Shown: piece after piece, positions 34,810-44,044 of the stretch
Position numbering within the stretch: the first letter of the stretch is position 1
How the letters are laid out: the number at the start of each line of letters is the position of its first letter
DNA from: Candidatus Heimdallarchaeota archaeon
GTDB taxonomy: Archaea; Asgardarchaeota; Heimdallarchaeia; Heimdallarchaeales; Heimdallarchaeaceae
Reading direction: 5' to 3'
Length of the DNA stretch: 64,000 bases
Assembly: GCA_030603365.1 (NCBI GenBank)
Contig: JAUVXV010000001.1
Location: 558,001 to 622,000, forward strand
Notes under the pieces: model-generated
Database searches by the model: none
What the model was told of the DNA's origin: nothing
What the model saw: the letters and a program-made list of their open reading frames with translations, nothing else
Position numbers and translations under genes: made by a program

Positions 34810-36372
34810 ATGAGTGAATATGATATGAAACAAAAAATACTAACATTTGTTATTTTGATAACTTTGTTTTCCTCTATTCAAGGATTTAATGCTATTTCTT
34901 ATACTAACCAAGAAACTAGTGATTTCATAATAATCAATGATTTCGTTATACCATACTTTGAAAATGTTGTTTTTATTACATGGGATGGAACAAATTACAA
35001 AGTTCTAGAGGATATGATGGATGATGGAAGACTCGTTAATACAAATAAAGTAGATCAAACTGGTTATAGACAAACTATTAGAATCACTTCCCATTTAACA
35101 AGTACCAATCCCGGTTTAGCTTGCATGGAAACTGGTTATGGACCCGATATAAATCTTATACCTTACAATATGTTTGGACCTGGAACTATCAAACAATCAA
35201 TTCCTGATAACTTGACTATTGCTGAACGATTGAAAGAATCATTTGGAGATGACGTTACAACCATGTTCGTTTATTCATGGCAAACTGCTGAAATGGATAT
35301 GACCTATATCAATCAGGACCCCATGATTGATCCCATTTATAATAATATGAAAGAAGAAATAGATTTGTACTTCGCATCTGAGAACATTTCTTGGACTCCA
35401 GATGACCCCGATGCTCAAGCTGCAAATTTCCATGGATTCAGTGAGGAACTTCAGCTATATGTTTCTCCAGTCATGAAAGCAGATTATTTGGGAAATGTAG
35501 CTGTAGATTTTCTCAAAAATGTTACTACAGATAGATTCTTTTTGCGTGTTCATTTCACAGAACCAGATCAAGCAGGACATGGTTATGGAGTAACTGACAC
35601 ACTAACTGGAGAATACACTGAAGGGTATGTGCAGTCATTGATAGATTGTGACATAGCAACAGGAACCATTTTAGATCAGCTAGAAAGCATGGGTGTCTTA
35701 GACGAAACCTTGGTAATAATCGGTGCTGATCATGGTATGTATGATCATGGTCATGATGGCGGTATATGGCCTTCCAATACTGATGAAATAACAACAAATA
35801 CCTTCATTTTCAGTAATGATTCAGTAGAACATCCACTAGGTGTGCCTGTTTATCAAAGGGATATTGCTCCAACTATTCTTGCATCTATGGGTGTTGATCT
35901 TTTATCAGTTAGTCCTCTCTATATAAGAGATGCTCAAACTGGAGTACCTTTCTGGGAATTGTATGAAACAACAAAACCAAAACTCTATGAAACCTATTAT
36001 CAAACAGCTGGAAACATCTATCAACTAATTAATGAAAATGCAACCATAAATGGTGTATTTAACATAAGTATGGTTATTTTTGACTGGTGTGACGACTTAA
36101 CAGGTGTTCTAGACGTAGGTGATTTAGAGTTTAACTCAATTGCATCATCCTGGTCAAGAGTTATCTGGAGAAATATAGATTTAACGGCTCTAGAAGGTGG
36201 TCCAATAAAATTGAATTTCACGGTCACGGATACTTTTGGAAATAGTGAAATCAAACAATTAGATACCAACATTAATGTAGCTGATGATACTCCAATTTCA
36301 GTTTGGTTTTCTATTTTGGCTATTCTTGCTATTGGAACTGCAGCTTACTTGAAAAAGAAAAATAAATTCTAA
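34810..36372 (+). CDS. Secreted type I phosphodiesterase / alkaline-phosphatase-fold enzyme
   Basis: 520 residues, ATG 34810 (or 34825). Signal peptide around 8-25, then VVFITWDGTNY with the first metal Asp. HLTSTNPGLACMETG holds the likely nucleophile. HFTEPDQAGHGYG and IIGADHGMYDHGHDGG supply the remaining Asp/His metal ligands. This is the nucleotide pyrophosphatase/phosphodiesterase branch of the alkaline phosphatase superfamily. A beta domain (about 410-490) and a C-terminal membrane segment with KKKNKF anchor it outside the cell. Substrates may be nucleotides or phospholipid headgroups. Confidence 0.85.
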   Translation: MSEYDMKQKILTFVILITLFSSIQGFNAISYTNQETSDFIIINDFVIPYFENVVFITWDGTNYKVLEDMMDDGRLVNTNKVDQTGYRQTIRITSHLTSTNPGLACMETGYGPDINLIPYNMFGPGTIKQSIPDNLTIAERLKESFGDDVTTMFVYSWQTAEMDMTYINQDPMIDPIYNNMKEEIDLYFASENISWTPDDPDAQAANFHGFSEELQLYVSPVMKADYLGNVAVDFLKNVTTDRFFLRVHFTEPDQAGHGYGVTDTLTGEYTEGYVQSLIDCDIATGTILDQLESMGVLDETLVIIGADHGMYDHGHDGGIWPSNTDEITTNTFIFSNDSVEHPLGVPVYQRDIAPTILASMGVDLLSVSPLYIRDAQTGVPFWELYETTKPKLYETYYQTAGNIYQLINENATINGVFNISMVIFDWCDDLTGVLDVGDLEFNSIASSWSRVIWRNIDLTALEGGPIKLNFTVTDTFGNSEIKQLDTNINVADDTPISVWFSILAILAIGTAAYLKKKNKF

Positions 36373-36396
36373 TCTCTTTTTTTCTTTCTTTTTTAT
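36373..36396 (+). terminator. Pyrimidine-run terminator
   Basis: TCTC followed by several T runs separated by C, right after the phosphodiesterase stop and touching the 3' end of the converging transglutaminase gene. Confidence 0.4.
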
Positions 36397-37997
36397 TGAA
36401 AACTTATTTTCTTTTGTTCATACCCAATTTTATTGCCATTTTCATCTTGGAAAATAAAATCAATAAAAGTAGGTCCAAGAAAGTTTGTTGCAGGAATCTC
36501 AATCATCAAAGGTTCGTGGGAATTAGGTGTTATTTGTAAAGGATAGAGGTGACTCGTATATAATCCGCCTCTAACAAAAGAAACACGGAGTGTTCCAATA
36601 ATTGTTTCATCATTTCGATTATAGAGATGAACTGGAATGCTGAATGGTTTATGAACAGGGGCAGTTTTGGGTGCTGTAACTCTAATCTCAATTTCTTTAT
36701 CCTGCTGTTCTAAATCTAGACTGGGTAATGAATACTTCATATTTATATTCTCAAAGAATGTTCCCTTTATCTGCTCTACTTCTTCTTTTGTTGGGCCATT
36801 ACTATGTTCTTTTATTGGTTGCTTATCCCAAATTACTTGTTTATGCGAGTGTATTGCAACTTTGTTAGTATTCATATCATCATAACTGTAACGAATTTCT
36901 CTGATATTAGTGTCACCCAATGTATTTCCTCTCTGAAAAATAATACAACTAGGATTTCTGTAAAGGTATCTGAAATCATGCTGTAGAGTTGGATCTATCG
37001 GTATCCAAATGCCATTTGAAAAGAATTCTGCTTGCGCATGATAAACCCAACCTTCAAATTCGCTTAGAACAATACTTGTTGTCATTCTTGCTGGTACTGA
37101 AGCTGCTCTACATAAACTGACAAATAAGGAGGCAAATTCTGTACAATCGCCAATATTATTTTCAATTGCAAAACCTGCTCCATAATCTCCATCTTGAGGA
37201 ACATATTTGATGTTATCTTTTACATACTTCAAAAAAGAAAGGACTTTGTTTAACGGAGTATGAGAGCTGTATTTTCTTGCAATTGATTTAATTTTCTCAT
37301 GATTTGATTCTATAAATGGTTCTGATTGTACATAGTTTCTATAAGTTTCAGGGTAGTATTTGGCAATGTCTTTTTCTTCTCCTCTTATCCGAGTTATGTC
37401 ATAAGAAACCAAACGAGTAATTAGGGAAGACTTATACGCAACAGTTATCTTTTCTTTTGGATTAATTTGATGGAAATAATATCTTAACCATCTATTTCCG
37501 TCTCGATCTGTAACAAGTTTAGAAGGTTTGTAATTGCAGTCAACTTCTGTTATATGTTGAATAGGAGAAATATTCGGGGGGAGGGCAATATCAACAACGA
37601 AATTATTTATGGGAAAATTATTAGGGTTAGAAATCTGAACACCATAATAAAGTATCCACCTGTATATCAAGTGATTGCTTGTTCGTATATTGATTTTCTC
37701 TCTAAGTTTAAAATCTCCATCTATTTGTAGAACATATGTACCTGAATAAAGATCAGGCGTTATAGGAAAAGAGTAAATCCTTTTCAAACCCGTATCGTCT
37801 AATCGAACTTGATCTGAATCAACGATTGTACCGATTGGAGAGATAAACAGAATGTGCAATTTTTGATTCCTTTTTGTTTGTACAAATGGAATATCATCCT
37901 TCTTACCTGAAATTAAAATAGTGTCCCCTACTTCAGCAGGTTTGTTTAAGGAAATTGATTGATTTTTGTTCTGTTTTACATGAAATACTTCGATCAT
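36393..37997 (-). CDS. Transglutaminase-like protein
   Basis: 534 residues without a signal peptide. A beta-rich N-terminal region (about 1-200) precedes a transglutaminase-like core. The catalytic triad is visible: C285 in GDCTEFASL, H320 in VYHAQAEFF, D335 in PIDPT. The C-terminal 130 residues are another beta domain (PVHKPFSIPVHLYN). Bacterial and archaeal members act as cysteine proteases or amidases, or cross-link proteins. The absence of a secretion signal suggests a cytoplasmic target, although many homologues act at the envelope. Confidence 0.8.
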   Translation of the reverse strand: MIEVFHVKQNKNQSISLNKPAEVGDTILISGKKDDIPFVQTKRNQKLHILFISPIGTIVDSDQVRLDDTGLKRIYSFPITPDLYSGTYVLQIDGDFKLREKINIRTSNHLIYRWILYYGVQISNPNNFPINNFVVDIALPPNISPIQHITEVDCNYKPSKLVTDRDGNRWLRYYFHQINPKEKITVAYKSSLITRLVSYDITRIRGEEKDIAKYYPETYRNYVQSEPFIESNHEKIKSIARKYSSHTPLNKVLSFLKYVKDNIKYVPQDGDYGAGFAIENNIGDCTEFASLFVSLCRAASVPARMTTSIVLSEFEGWVYHAQAEFFSNGIWIPIDPTLQHDFRYLYRNPSCIIFQRGNTLGDTNIREIRYSYDDMNTNKVAIHSHKQVIWDKQPIKEHSNGPTKEEVEQIKGTFFENINMKYSLPSLDLEQQDKEIEIRVTAPKTAPVHKPFSIPVHLYNRNDETIIGTLRVSFVRGGLYTSHLYPLQITPNSHEPLMIEIPATNFLGPTFIDFIFQDENGNKIGYEQKKISFQ

Positions 37998-38297
37998 TTG
38001 TCTGACACTAGTTTGTAATGCTCAGTAAGCTATGAAGTACTGTACTTCCGTAGTTCCTCCTTATATTTCATTACTAAAATTTTCAATATAAATTTACGTA
38101 ATATTGTCGGAGTGTTAAACTGCAAATGTGCGGTCTTTTCACTATTCATTCCAATTATTAAAATAGATTCACCCTTATTTTATATTGTTGATTTTAAGGT
38201 ATTTTTGTCGGTATATGCTTTTCAATCCTTTAATCAGAAAAGTTTAATTAGGAGAAGTTTCTCTTATTTACTGCACACATGTGCACGGTGAAATAAA
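37998..38297. other. 300-base intergenic region
   Basis: It lies between divergent genes and therefore carries both promoters. A GTTTAATTAGG box at about 38246-38256 fits the surface-protein gene at 38298, and AT-rich sequence around 38080-38100 fits the minus-strand gene. A CACATGTG palindrome lies at 38276-38283, just upstream of the 38298 start. No tRNA or small gene seen. Confidence 0.4.
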
Positions 38298-39329
38298 ATG
38301 AACAGAAAATATATTTTCAGTTTAATTCTAATTGTGGGAATGATTGCCGGCATGACTACAACACATGCAGTCGTAACCGAAATAGAATTTAGTGGCGTTG
38401 TCATAGCCTTTGATATCTATCATGGTGGTTACCACGCTAACGATGTTGACAATCTCTTTGCTAATCTAACCGCAGCTGGAAACACAGTTACATATATTAA
38501 TCAGACTTGGGGACTTCCCGCAGATCTTGATGTATTATTCCTAACTGAAGCAGATTCTGGTGCAAACTGGACAGATGCTGAAGTAGCAGATATTGCTGCT
38601 TGGATGGCACTTGGAAGCAAATTGCTCTGGGTAGCTGGTGATTCTGATTATGCAGGAATATTTGATCCAGTTCCAATTAACAACGTGTTAAATGCAACAG
38701 GAGCTATTGTAAGACTAGATGGTTCATCAATTTCTGATCCTGTCTTCAATGACGGTGCTTCATACAGAGTAGCTGCACCATACTTTGGTTATGGTGATCC
38801 TCTTTATGATACATATCCAGTTTTGAACGCATCACAAGATTGTACAGCAGGTGCTATCTTCCATGGTCCTGGTGCAATTATTGCATGGAATGGATATGAA
38901 TACAGAGATTTGCGATATGGTAAATCTGTCTTCCCAGAAAGAGTCTGGGTATTAATGAGATACAGTGAAAATGCTACTGCTGATGATGCAGATACAAGCG
39001 ATGACTATTTAGGTCTAGATTTGTATTCTAATTCAACTACAGAAGGAAACTATCCAGCATTGGTTTATGAACACTTAATAAACATAGACAGTCACATCAT
39101 TGCAGGTGGAGAAGCAATCTATTCAGACTACAAATACATGTATAACCAGGAAACAGAAGTTGGAATATACAATAACGGAACCACATTTGGTCAAGTTATT
39201 GTCAATAATATTCTAAATTGGTTACTACCACTACCTGAAGTAGTCCCAGACGATACAAGCGCTTCAATTGCTCTAATACCTTTGGCATTCATTGGTGTTA
39301 TCTACGCAATTTCCCGCAAAAGAAAGTAA
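38298..39329 (+). CDS. Surface protein with GATase-like domain and C-terminal sorting/anchor segment
   Basis: 343 residues: signal peptide (ending MTTTHA), then VVIAFDIYHGGYHANDVDNL and LDVLFLTEADSGANWTDAEV, and a flat loop AAWMALGSKLLWVAGDSDY. This order resembles the ThuA/DUF4350 GATase-1-like fold used in archaeal surface proteins, without the catalytic Cys. A short proline-rich stretch (LPLPEVVPDDTS) leads to a membrane segment and SRKRK, a CTERM-like tripartite anchor. The role may be sugar binding or cell-envelope structure; no substrate is evident. Confidence 0.6.
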   Translation: MNRKYIFSLILIVGMIAGMTTTHAVVTEIEFSGVVIAFDIYHGGYHANDVDNLFANLTAAGNTVTYINQTWGLPADLDVLFLTEADSGANWTDAEVADIAAWMALGSKLLWVAGDSDYAGIFDPVPINNVLNATGAIVRLDGSSISDPVFNDGASYRVAAPYFGYGDPLYDTYPVLNASQDCTAGAIFHGPGAIIAWNGYEYRDLRYGKSVFPERVWVLMRYSENATADDADTSDDYLGLDLYSNSTTEGNYPALVYEHLINIDSHIIAGGEAIYSDYKYMYNQETEVGIYNNGTTFGQVIVNNILNWLLPLPEVVPDDTSASIALIPLAFIGVIYAISRKRK

Positions 39330-39338
39330 TTAAACTAA

Positions 39339-39370
39339 TTTTCTTTTTTTCTTTCTTTTTTTTATTTGTT
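39339..39370 (+). terminator. Pyrimidine-run terminator
   Basis: Multiple T runs (TTTTTTT, then TTTCTTTTTTTT) follow the surface-protein stop. Confidence 0.5.
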
Positions 39371-39451
39371 TTAAAAATCTCACACTAGATTCTAACTAAA
39401 CCTTAAATATGGTAGGTATCCTTATTTTCTGCAAAAAGAACGTGGTATCTG

Positions 39452-39865
39452 ATGGTTCTAATTTGGGGATATACCTCTACAAACACCTTAGAAAAGAATA
39501 AAGAGATAGGAAGGGGAGTTCAAGAAGTTAAACAGTTGTTCTCTGCTTTATTGTTTCAAACTGGAATCAAAGGGGTTTGTGTAAATATAGCAGCATTCCA
39601 TGAAAATACAACTGCAAGAATTAGTTTGTATATTGACTCAGAAAAAGTGTTTGAAACAGATTTTTCACCTGAAGAAGCTAGAGAGTACATCTTTGAATTA
39701 GAGAACAAAGTTCATCCTGTATTAAAAATTGAAGTTGCTCTCCAAGTTATAGAAGGTTTAGTGGAAGTACCCTTATCCTCAATTGGAATTGGTATGGGTT
39801 TTCAAAGGACAAATGAAGATTTCCTCCCCACAAATCACTTAGCTCTGGGATTAATTCTTCCTTAG
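39452..39865 (+). CDS. Small protein of unknown function
   Basis: 137 residues, alpha/beta, no signal peptide. Segments such as FQTGIKGVCVNIAAFHENTTARISLYID and a final glycine-rich GIGMGFQRTNEDFL give no family I recognise. It overlaps the 3' end of the converging acetyltransferase gene by 4 bases. Codon and amino-acid composition look normal for the window, so it is probably a real gene. Confidence 0.5.
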   Translation: MVLIWGYTSTNTLEKNKEIGRGVQEVKQLFSALLFQTGIKGVCVNIAAFHENTTARISLYIDSEKVFETDFSPEEAREYIFELENKVHPVLKIEVALQVIEGLVEVPLSSIGIGMGFQRTNEDFLPTNHLALGLILP

Positions 39866-40365
39866 TCTAATATTTTTTTTCGCATTGAAAATAGTTTTAC
39901 AACATAACCAAGTTTATCGTAGAAATCTACTCCCTCTTTATTTAAGGAATGAACATACAATGATAATTCATTTGCATTATTATTTTTAGCAAACTCGTTT
40001 TCAAATCTCGCCATTAAAGCTGATCCAACACCAGCTCTTCTTAACGGTTTGATTACAGCTATATCTGAAATGTGAGCAATTATGCGTTTCTTAAAGAATC
40101 CTGAATGCTTTTTGACATATCCGAAAAGAAAACCTATAATTTCATTATTCCTTCGAGCAATATATACAATCTGTGAAGAATCATGCACTGCTTTAGAAAT
40201 CATAAAACTAAAATTAGTTCTACCATCTTTATCTAGTGTAAAATCATCATCAAATTCAGAATGCCAATTAATTACCTCTTCCCAGATGTCTATTATAGTT
40301 TTTATTGTTTCTTTAGAAGCAACTTTGAGTTCAGAAATGATAAAATCTTCAGTTTCATTGCCCAT
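39862..40365 (-). CDS. GNAT-family acetyltransferase
   Basis: 167 residues. The acetyl-CoA pyrophosphate-binding loop RRAGVGSALM (R-x-x-G-x-G/A) follows a strand ISDIAVIKPL. ELSLYVHSLNKEGVDFYDKLGYVV is the usual C-terminal motif B (NxxA/V...FYxKxGF). It is a cytoplasmic N- or O-acetyltransferase of unknown substrate. Many archaeal homologues acetylate protein N-termini or small amines. Confidence 0.85.
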   Translation of the reverse strand: MGNETEDFIISELKVASKETIKTIIDIWEEVINWHSEFDDDFTLDKDGRTNFSFMISKAVHDSSQIVYIARRNNEIIGFLFGYVKKHSGFFKKRIIAHISDIAVIKPLRRAGVGSALMARFENEFAKNNNANELSLYVHSLNKEGVDFYDKLGYVVKLFSMRKKILD

Positions 40366-40496
40366 AGGAATATACTATCCTTCTAGTTTGTATGTTTTGT
40401 GATTGATATATCAAAATTAATTGGAATAAGTTGTAGACTAACTTTTTTAATTGAGTTACCAATTCATCACATTCAACACGAAATATATTCATTACA

Positions 40497-40501
40497 AGGA
40501 G
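40497..40501 (+). promoter_or_regulatory. Shine-Dalgarno fixing the pgk start
   Basis: AGGAG sits 9 bases before ATG 40511. This favours that start over an upstream in-frame TTG at 40451, which would add 20 unconserved residues. Confidence 0.6.
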
Positions 40502-40510
40502 TATTTAGTT

Positions 40511-41770
40511 ATGCTTGCGAATAATCCTGCTCAAGATTTCCTTGGGTTTGAAAGAGATCTTTCTGATATTCTGAAGTTTAAAGAGAAGAATTCAATTTAT
40601 GATGTAAAACTAAAAAACAAAAGGGTGCTTGTCAGAGCTGATTTTAATGTACCCTTAAATAAAGATGGAGAGATTACAGATTCTCAAAGAATTGAAAAAG
40701 CCTTACCAACGATTAAATATCTCCAAGAAATGAATTGTAAAATCATTTTAATTTCTCATCTAGGAAGACCTAAAGGTAAAGTTGTAAAAGAATTGAGACT
40801 TGATCCTGTTTTCAAAAAACTTCAAGAATTCTTACCATTGACAAACGTCTACAAAGCAGAAGATTGTATAGGTCCTGAAGTAGAAGAAACGGTAATGAAA
40901 CTAAAGAAAGGAGAGGTACTCTTACTAGAAAATTCTCGCTTTCATGCAGGAGAAAAAGAAAACAGTGCTAATTTTTCTGCTGCTTTATCCAAACTTGCTG
41001 ATGTTTATATTACTGATGCTTTTGCAACAGCACATAGAAAACATTCCTCAACTTACGGTGTGTGCAATTATCTTAAAGAAAACGGATATGGATTTTTGAT
41101 GAAGAAGGAATTAGAGTATCTTGCAACAAGCATCGAGAACCCCAAAAGACCTTTTACAGTGATTCTTGGTGGAGCTAAAGTAAAAGATAAACTTGACGTA
41201 ATTCAATATCTTATAGGGCTTGCAGATAACATCCTTATTGGTGGGGGGATGGCATTCACTTTTCTTTTAGCAAAGGGCTTTTCTGTTGGACAATCAATTA
41301 AAGATGAATCAAAACTTGAAAAAGTAAAAAATTATCTTAAGATTGATTCACAGGGAACAAAAATCTTCCTTCCTAAAGATGTTGTAGTTTGTGATGACAT
41401 TAACTCCCCCAATAAAATAGAAACTGTATCCATAGAAAGCATTAGTGAAAAAGACATTGGAGTTGATATAGGTCCAAAAACGATTAGCAAATATAAAGAA
41501 ATTTTAGACGATTCAGCACAAGTAATTTGGAATGGTCCTTTGGGAATATTTGAGAAAGAGGAGTTTGAAAAAGGAACAAAAGAGATTGCGGAATATCTTG
41601 TAGAAAATGAGATTTATACAATTGTTGGAGGAGGAGATAGTGCTGCTGCATTTGAGAAATTTAATCTACAGGATGAAGTTTCATTCATTTCTACAGGTGG
41701 AGGAGCAAGTCTTGAAATAATGAAAGGTGCTCTTTTACCTGGTATTGCTTGTTTACAGGATAAAAAATAG
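40511..41770 (+). CDS. pgk: Phosphoglycerate kinase, bacterial/eukaryotic type
   Basis: 419 residues from ATG 40511. The N-terminal signature RVLVRADFNVPL and substrate residues in SHLGRPKG are present. The nucleotide-binding half has GGAKVKDKL, IWNGPLG, GGGDSAAA and STGGGASLE. It interconverts 1,3-bisphosphoglycerate plus ADP and 3-phosphoglycerate plus ATP in glycolysis/gluconeogenesis. GGGDSAAA and STGGGASLE are features of bacterial and eukaryotic PGK; as I recall, euryarchaeal enzymes have a different wording here. A roughly 30-residue N-terminal extension precedes the usual start. No other glycolytic gene adjoins it. Confidence 0.93.
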   Translation: MLANNPAQDFLGFERDLSDILKFKEKNSIYDVKLKNKRVLVRADFNVPLNKDGEITDSQRIEKALPTIKYLQEMNCKIILISHLGRPKGKVVKELRLDPVFKKLQEFLPLTNVYKAEDCIGPEVEETVMKLKKGEVLLLENSRFHAGEKENSANFSAALSKLADVYITDAFATAHRKHSSTYGVCNYLKENGYGFLMKKELEYLATSIENPKRPFTVILGGAKVKDKLDVIQYLIGLADNILIGGGMAFTFLLAKGFSVGQSIKDESKLEKVKNYLKIDSQGTKIFLPKDVVVCDDINSPNKIETVSIESISEKDIGVDIGPKTISKYKEILDDSAQVIWNGPLGIFEKEEFEKGTKEIAEYLVENEIYTIVGGGDSAAAFEKFNLQDEVSFISTGGGASLEIMKGALLPGIACLQDKK

Positions 41771-41773
41771 GGC

Positions 41774-43372
41774 TTAAAATAATAGTGCGATCAAATAGCA
41801 CCCTAAAGCGACAACAGCACCAACAATTATGCTAAAAAGATTAACAAAGTCATTTCTTATCCATTTTACACCGGAATGATGAGTTGCTATCTTTTGGCAA
41901 TGTTCTTTTTTCTCTGTTACTTTACCACAAACTACACATTTATTCATTTTCTGTATAGTACAAGCAAAAATACTATCCATATAAGCACCAGCAAATCCAC
42001 CAATTATAACAGGAATAACAAAAATTAGGAAATTTGAAGGAAACCCTACTAAAGCTAAACTATCAATTTGTGCCACTCCAAGTCCAATGAACGCAATTAT
42101 TGCAGCTCCTAGAAAAGATGCTAATAAACCTGTAAACGATGTTGCTCCAGGTGTTCCCCTAGAAACCTTTATCCATGGTTTGATGGATAGTCGTGGTTCA
42201 TTCCTTGACAGAGCACCAATTTCAGTTCCTAAAGTGTCTGCTAAACTTACAGCTATAGCTCCAGCTCCTACTATAGTGATTATTGGTTTATCACGAATAA
42301 GCACTATCAAAAATGTCATGATTGCGGGTATAATACTGTTAACCATCGCCTGAACACTGTCTCTTGCTGTATCTCCCTTCTCATATTCCTGACTAACACC
42401 TTCTTTCCTTTTTTTACCAATAAAAGATGAAAGGCTTCCTAATATGAAGAAAGCAAAATACATAGCTCCCCATGTCCATGATCCCAATCCTAAAATTACG
42501 ATACCAAAGTAAAAACCTGCCATTCCTCCATCCCAAGTTAAAGCCTTAAAAATTATACTAACTGTTGCTATTACTAAACCTACAATTGCAGCAGTAATAA
42601 TAGCTATTATAGAAATTTCAGTACTTAGATTAATAAGATTCCCACCGAACAAACTGTAAAGTCCAAAAAGTACTATTGCATTCGCTGCTGGAATTGCAAT
42701 GTTGTCAAATCCTTTTGGAGTAAGTGCTTCAATAAACGCAGTTACAAATCCAGTTAAAAGCCCAATGTAAATACATACTTCGACAGATTCAGCAGATCTG
42801 AATAATATCAAACACCCAATTGTAACTGATATAAATGTTGCAAAAGCTGCTGCCCAACTACCAAGTAATGTTTTAGTTCCCCCAAAGATCTTGTAAGCTT
42901 TATTGTTCCCAAATTTGGAACCTATAACTGCACTAATTCCATCGCCCCAAACTAAAGGTAAAAATGAGCCAATAAGAATTATATTGTTTTGATTATTGGG
43001 ATCTTTATCAAAGAAAAGAGCAACAAGAATAGTAAGAGAAATGGCGTAAAACACAGTTCCATATGCATGACCAGATTCCACTCCTTTTAGTCTAAACTTC
43101 TTTATTGGTGATGCTGGACAAGTGAAGTAAGTGAATGGTATAAAGAAAACTGGTCCAATTAAAGCAAACCAAACACTTGAAAAAACAAAAGGAAGTATTA
43201 CTACTACATTTCCCACTGATAAATGAACAATTTTTCTCGATGTAGCTCCTGATACTTTATCTTTTCGTCGCAATACTTCAGCTAGAATTAGGGCTGCTAG
43301 AACAAAAACAAATAAGCCTGCTAATCCTAATATGTCGCTAAGTTCAATTGACGTTGGAATAGTGTAATCCAT
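41774..43372 (-). CDS. Fused isoprenoid-alcohol kinase-like protein (VTE5-like plus DUF92/VTE6-like)
   Basis: 532 residues, entirely polytopic. The N-terminal half (about 10-215) has the CTP-dependent polyprenol/phytol kinase pattern: RKIVHLSVGN, then WGDGISAVIGSKFG and FGGTKTLLGSWA. The C-terminal half (about 255-480) reads WDGGMAGFYFG, GDTARDSVQAM, ADTLGTEIGAL and RGTPGATSFTG, which is the DUF92/TMEM19 family including plant phytyl-phosphate kinase VTE6. A final CVVCGK...HC pair (about 480-495) may bind zinc. The fusion predicts two successive phosphorylations of a prenol to its diphosphate, at the membrane, perhaps to recycle geranylgeraniol. The activity is inferred from family members. 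Confidence 0.75.
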   Translation of the reverse strand: MDYTIPTSIELSDILGLAGLFVFVLAALILAEVLRRKDKVSGATSRKIVHLSVGNVVVILPFVFSSVWFALIGPVFFIPFTYFTCPASPIKKFRLKGVESGHAYGTVFYAISLTILVALFFDKDPNNQNNIILIGSFLPLVWGDGISAVIGSKFGNNKAYKIFGGTKTLLGSWAAAFATFISVTIGCLILFRSAESVEVCIYIGLLTGFVTAFIEALTPKGFDNIAIPAANAIVLFGLYSLFGGNLINLSTEISIIAIITAAIVGLVIATVSIIFKALTWDGGMAGFYFGIVILGLGSWTWGAMYFAFFILGSLSSFIGKKRKEGVSQEYEKGDTARDSVQAMVNSIIPAIMTFLIVLIRDKPIITIVGAGAIAVSLADTLGTEIGALSRNEPRLSIKPWIKVSRGTPGATSFTGLLASFLGAAIIAFIGLGVAQIDSLALVGFPSNFLIFVIPVIIGGFAGAYMDSIFACTIQKMNKCVVCGKVTEKKEHCQKIATHHSGVKWIRNDFVNLFSIIVGAVVALGCYLIALLF

Positions 43373-43450
43373 GTATTATTCCTCTAATCTCTATATGATT
43401 AAACTGATTTCACTTGCTTTAAGGGTGAAATCAAGCGGATGGTTAAAAAT

Positions 43451-44044
43451 CTACTGCTCGCTAAATGCGTCTCCTTTTTCTAAGCTTTCCAAACCCTTTA
43501 CTTTGTCTACAACTGATCTCATCCCCTCACAACGTGGGTGATAAAACTGTTCACAGTTCCTACACACTTGTTCGTTTTTCCGATCCCTGAATCTTGTAAA
43601 GTAAGCTCGACTACCAAAGTATACAGACAGTGTAATAATTATTACTGCAAAAGCTCCCCAATCCATTCCTTTAGTTAATTCAACTATAGCTAAAATAACA
43701 GACAAACCAGCACTAATCATAGCAATTCCTAATAGAAAACGACTGATGTCTTTAAACCATCTTGGGGGTTTCAAAAATGCACTTATGGGAGTTAAAATAA
43801 ACATTGAATTAGTAGCAATAAATGCTATCCAGAAACTAATATGTAGAACAAAAACAACTATTGGAGCTAATATCAAACCAAATATCATCCCACTGTAGAG
43901 ATTTAAACAACCTCTACATACTTTTCTTCCTTTGATAGTATAAACATGGTCATCAAATTTAGTGCAGAGTGGGTGATGTGCTAAACGGTATGGTGAAAGT
44001 ACCCATTTTTCTCGTCTAGTCATCTTTTTCGGTTTTTGTACCAC
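43451..44044 (-). CDS. DUF2085-like membrane protein
   Basis: 197 residues from GTG 44044. AGGTGA (44050-44055 on the minus strand) lies five bases upstream and decides for GTG over an ATG 21 bases further in. The sequence HPLCTKFDDH then GRKVCRGCLNLYSGMIFG recalls the DUF2085 pattern (H...C near CxRCxGIYxG). Four membrane segments follow, and a CRNCEQFYHPRCEG motif in the soluble tail adds another cysteine pair. The function of DUF2085 is unknown. It overlaps the 3' end of the upstream TPR gene by 29 bases, so the two are co-transcribed. Confidence 0.6.
   Translation of the reverse strand: MVQKPKKMTRREKWVLSPYRLAHHPLCTKFDDHVYTIKGRKVCRGCLNLYSGMIFGLILAPIVVFVLHISFWIAFIATNSMFILTPISAFLKPPRWFKDISRFLLGIAMISAGLSVILAIVELTKGMDWGAFAVIIITLSVYFGSRAYFTRFRDRKNEQVCRNCEQFYHPRCEGMRSVVDKVKGLESLEKGDAFSEQ

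Noticed and set aside
38276..38283. CACATGTG palindrome just before a start codon
   Set aside because: Eight bases is too short to call an operator without a second copy or conservation.
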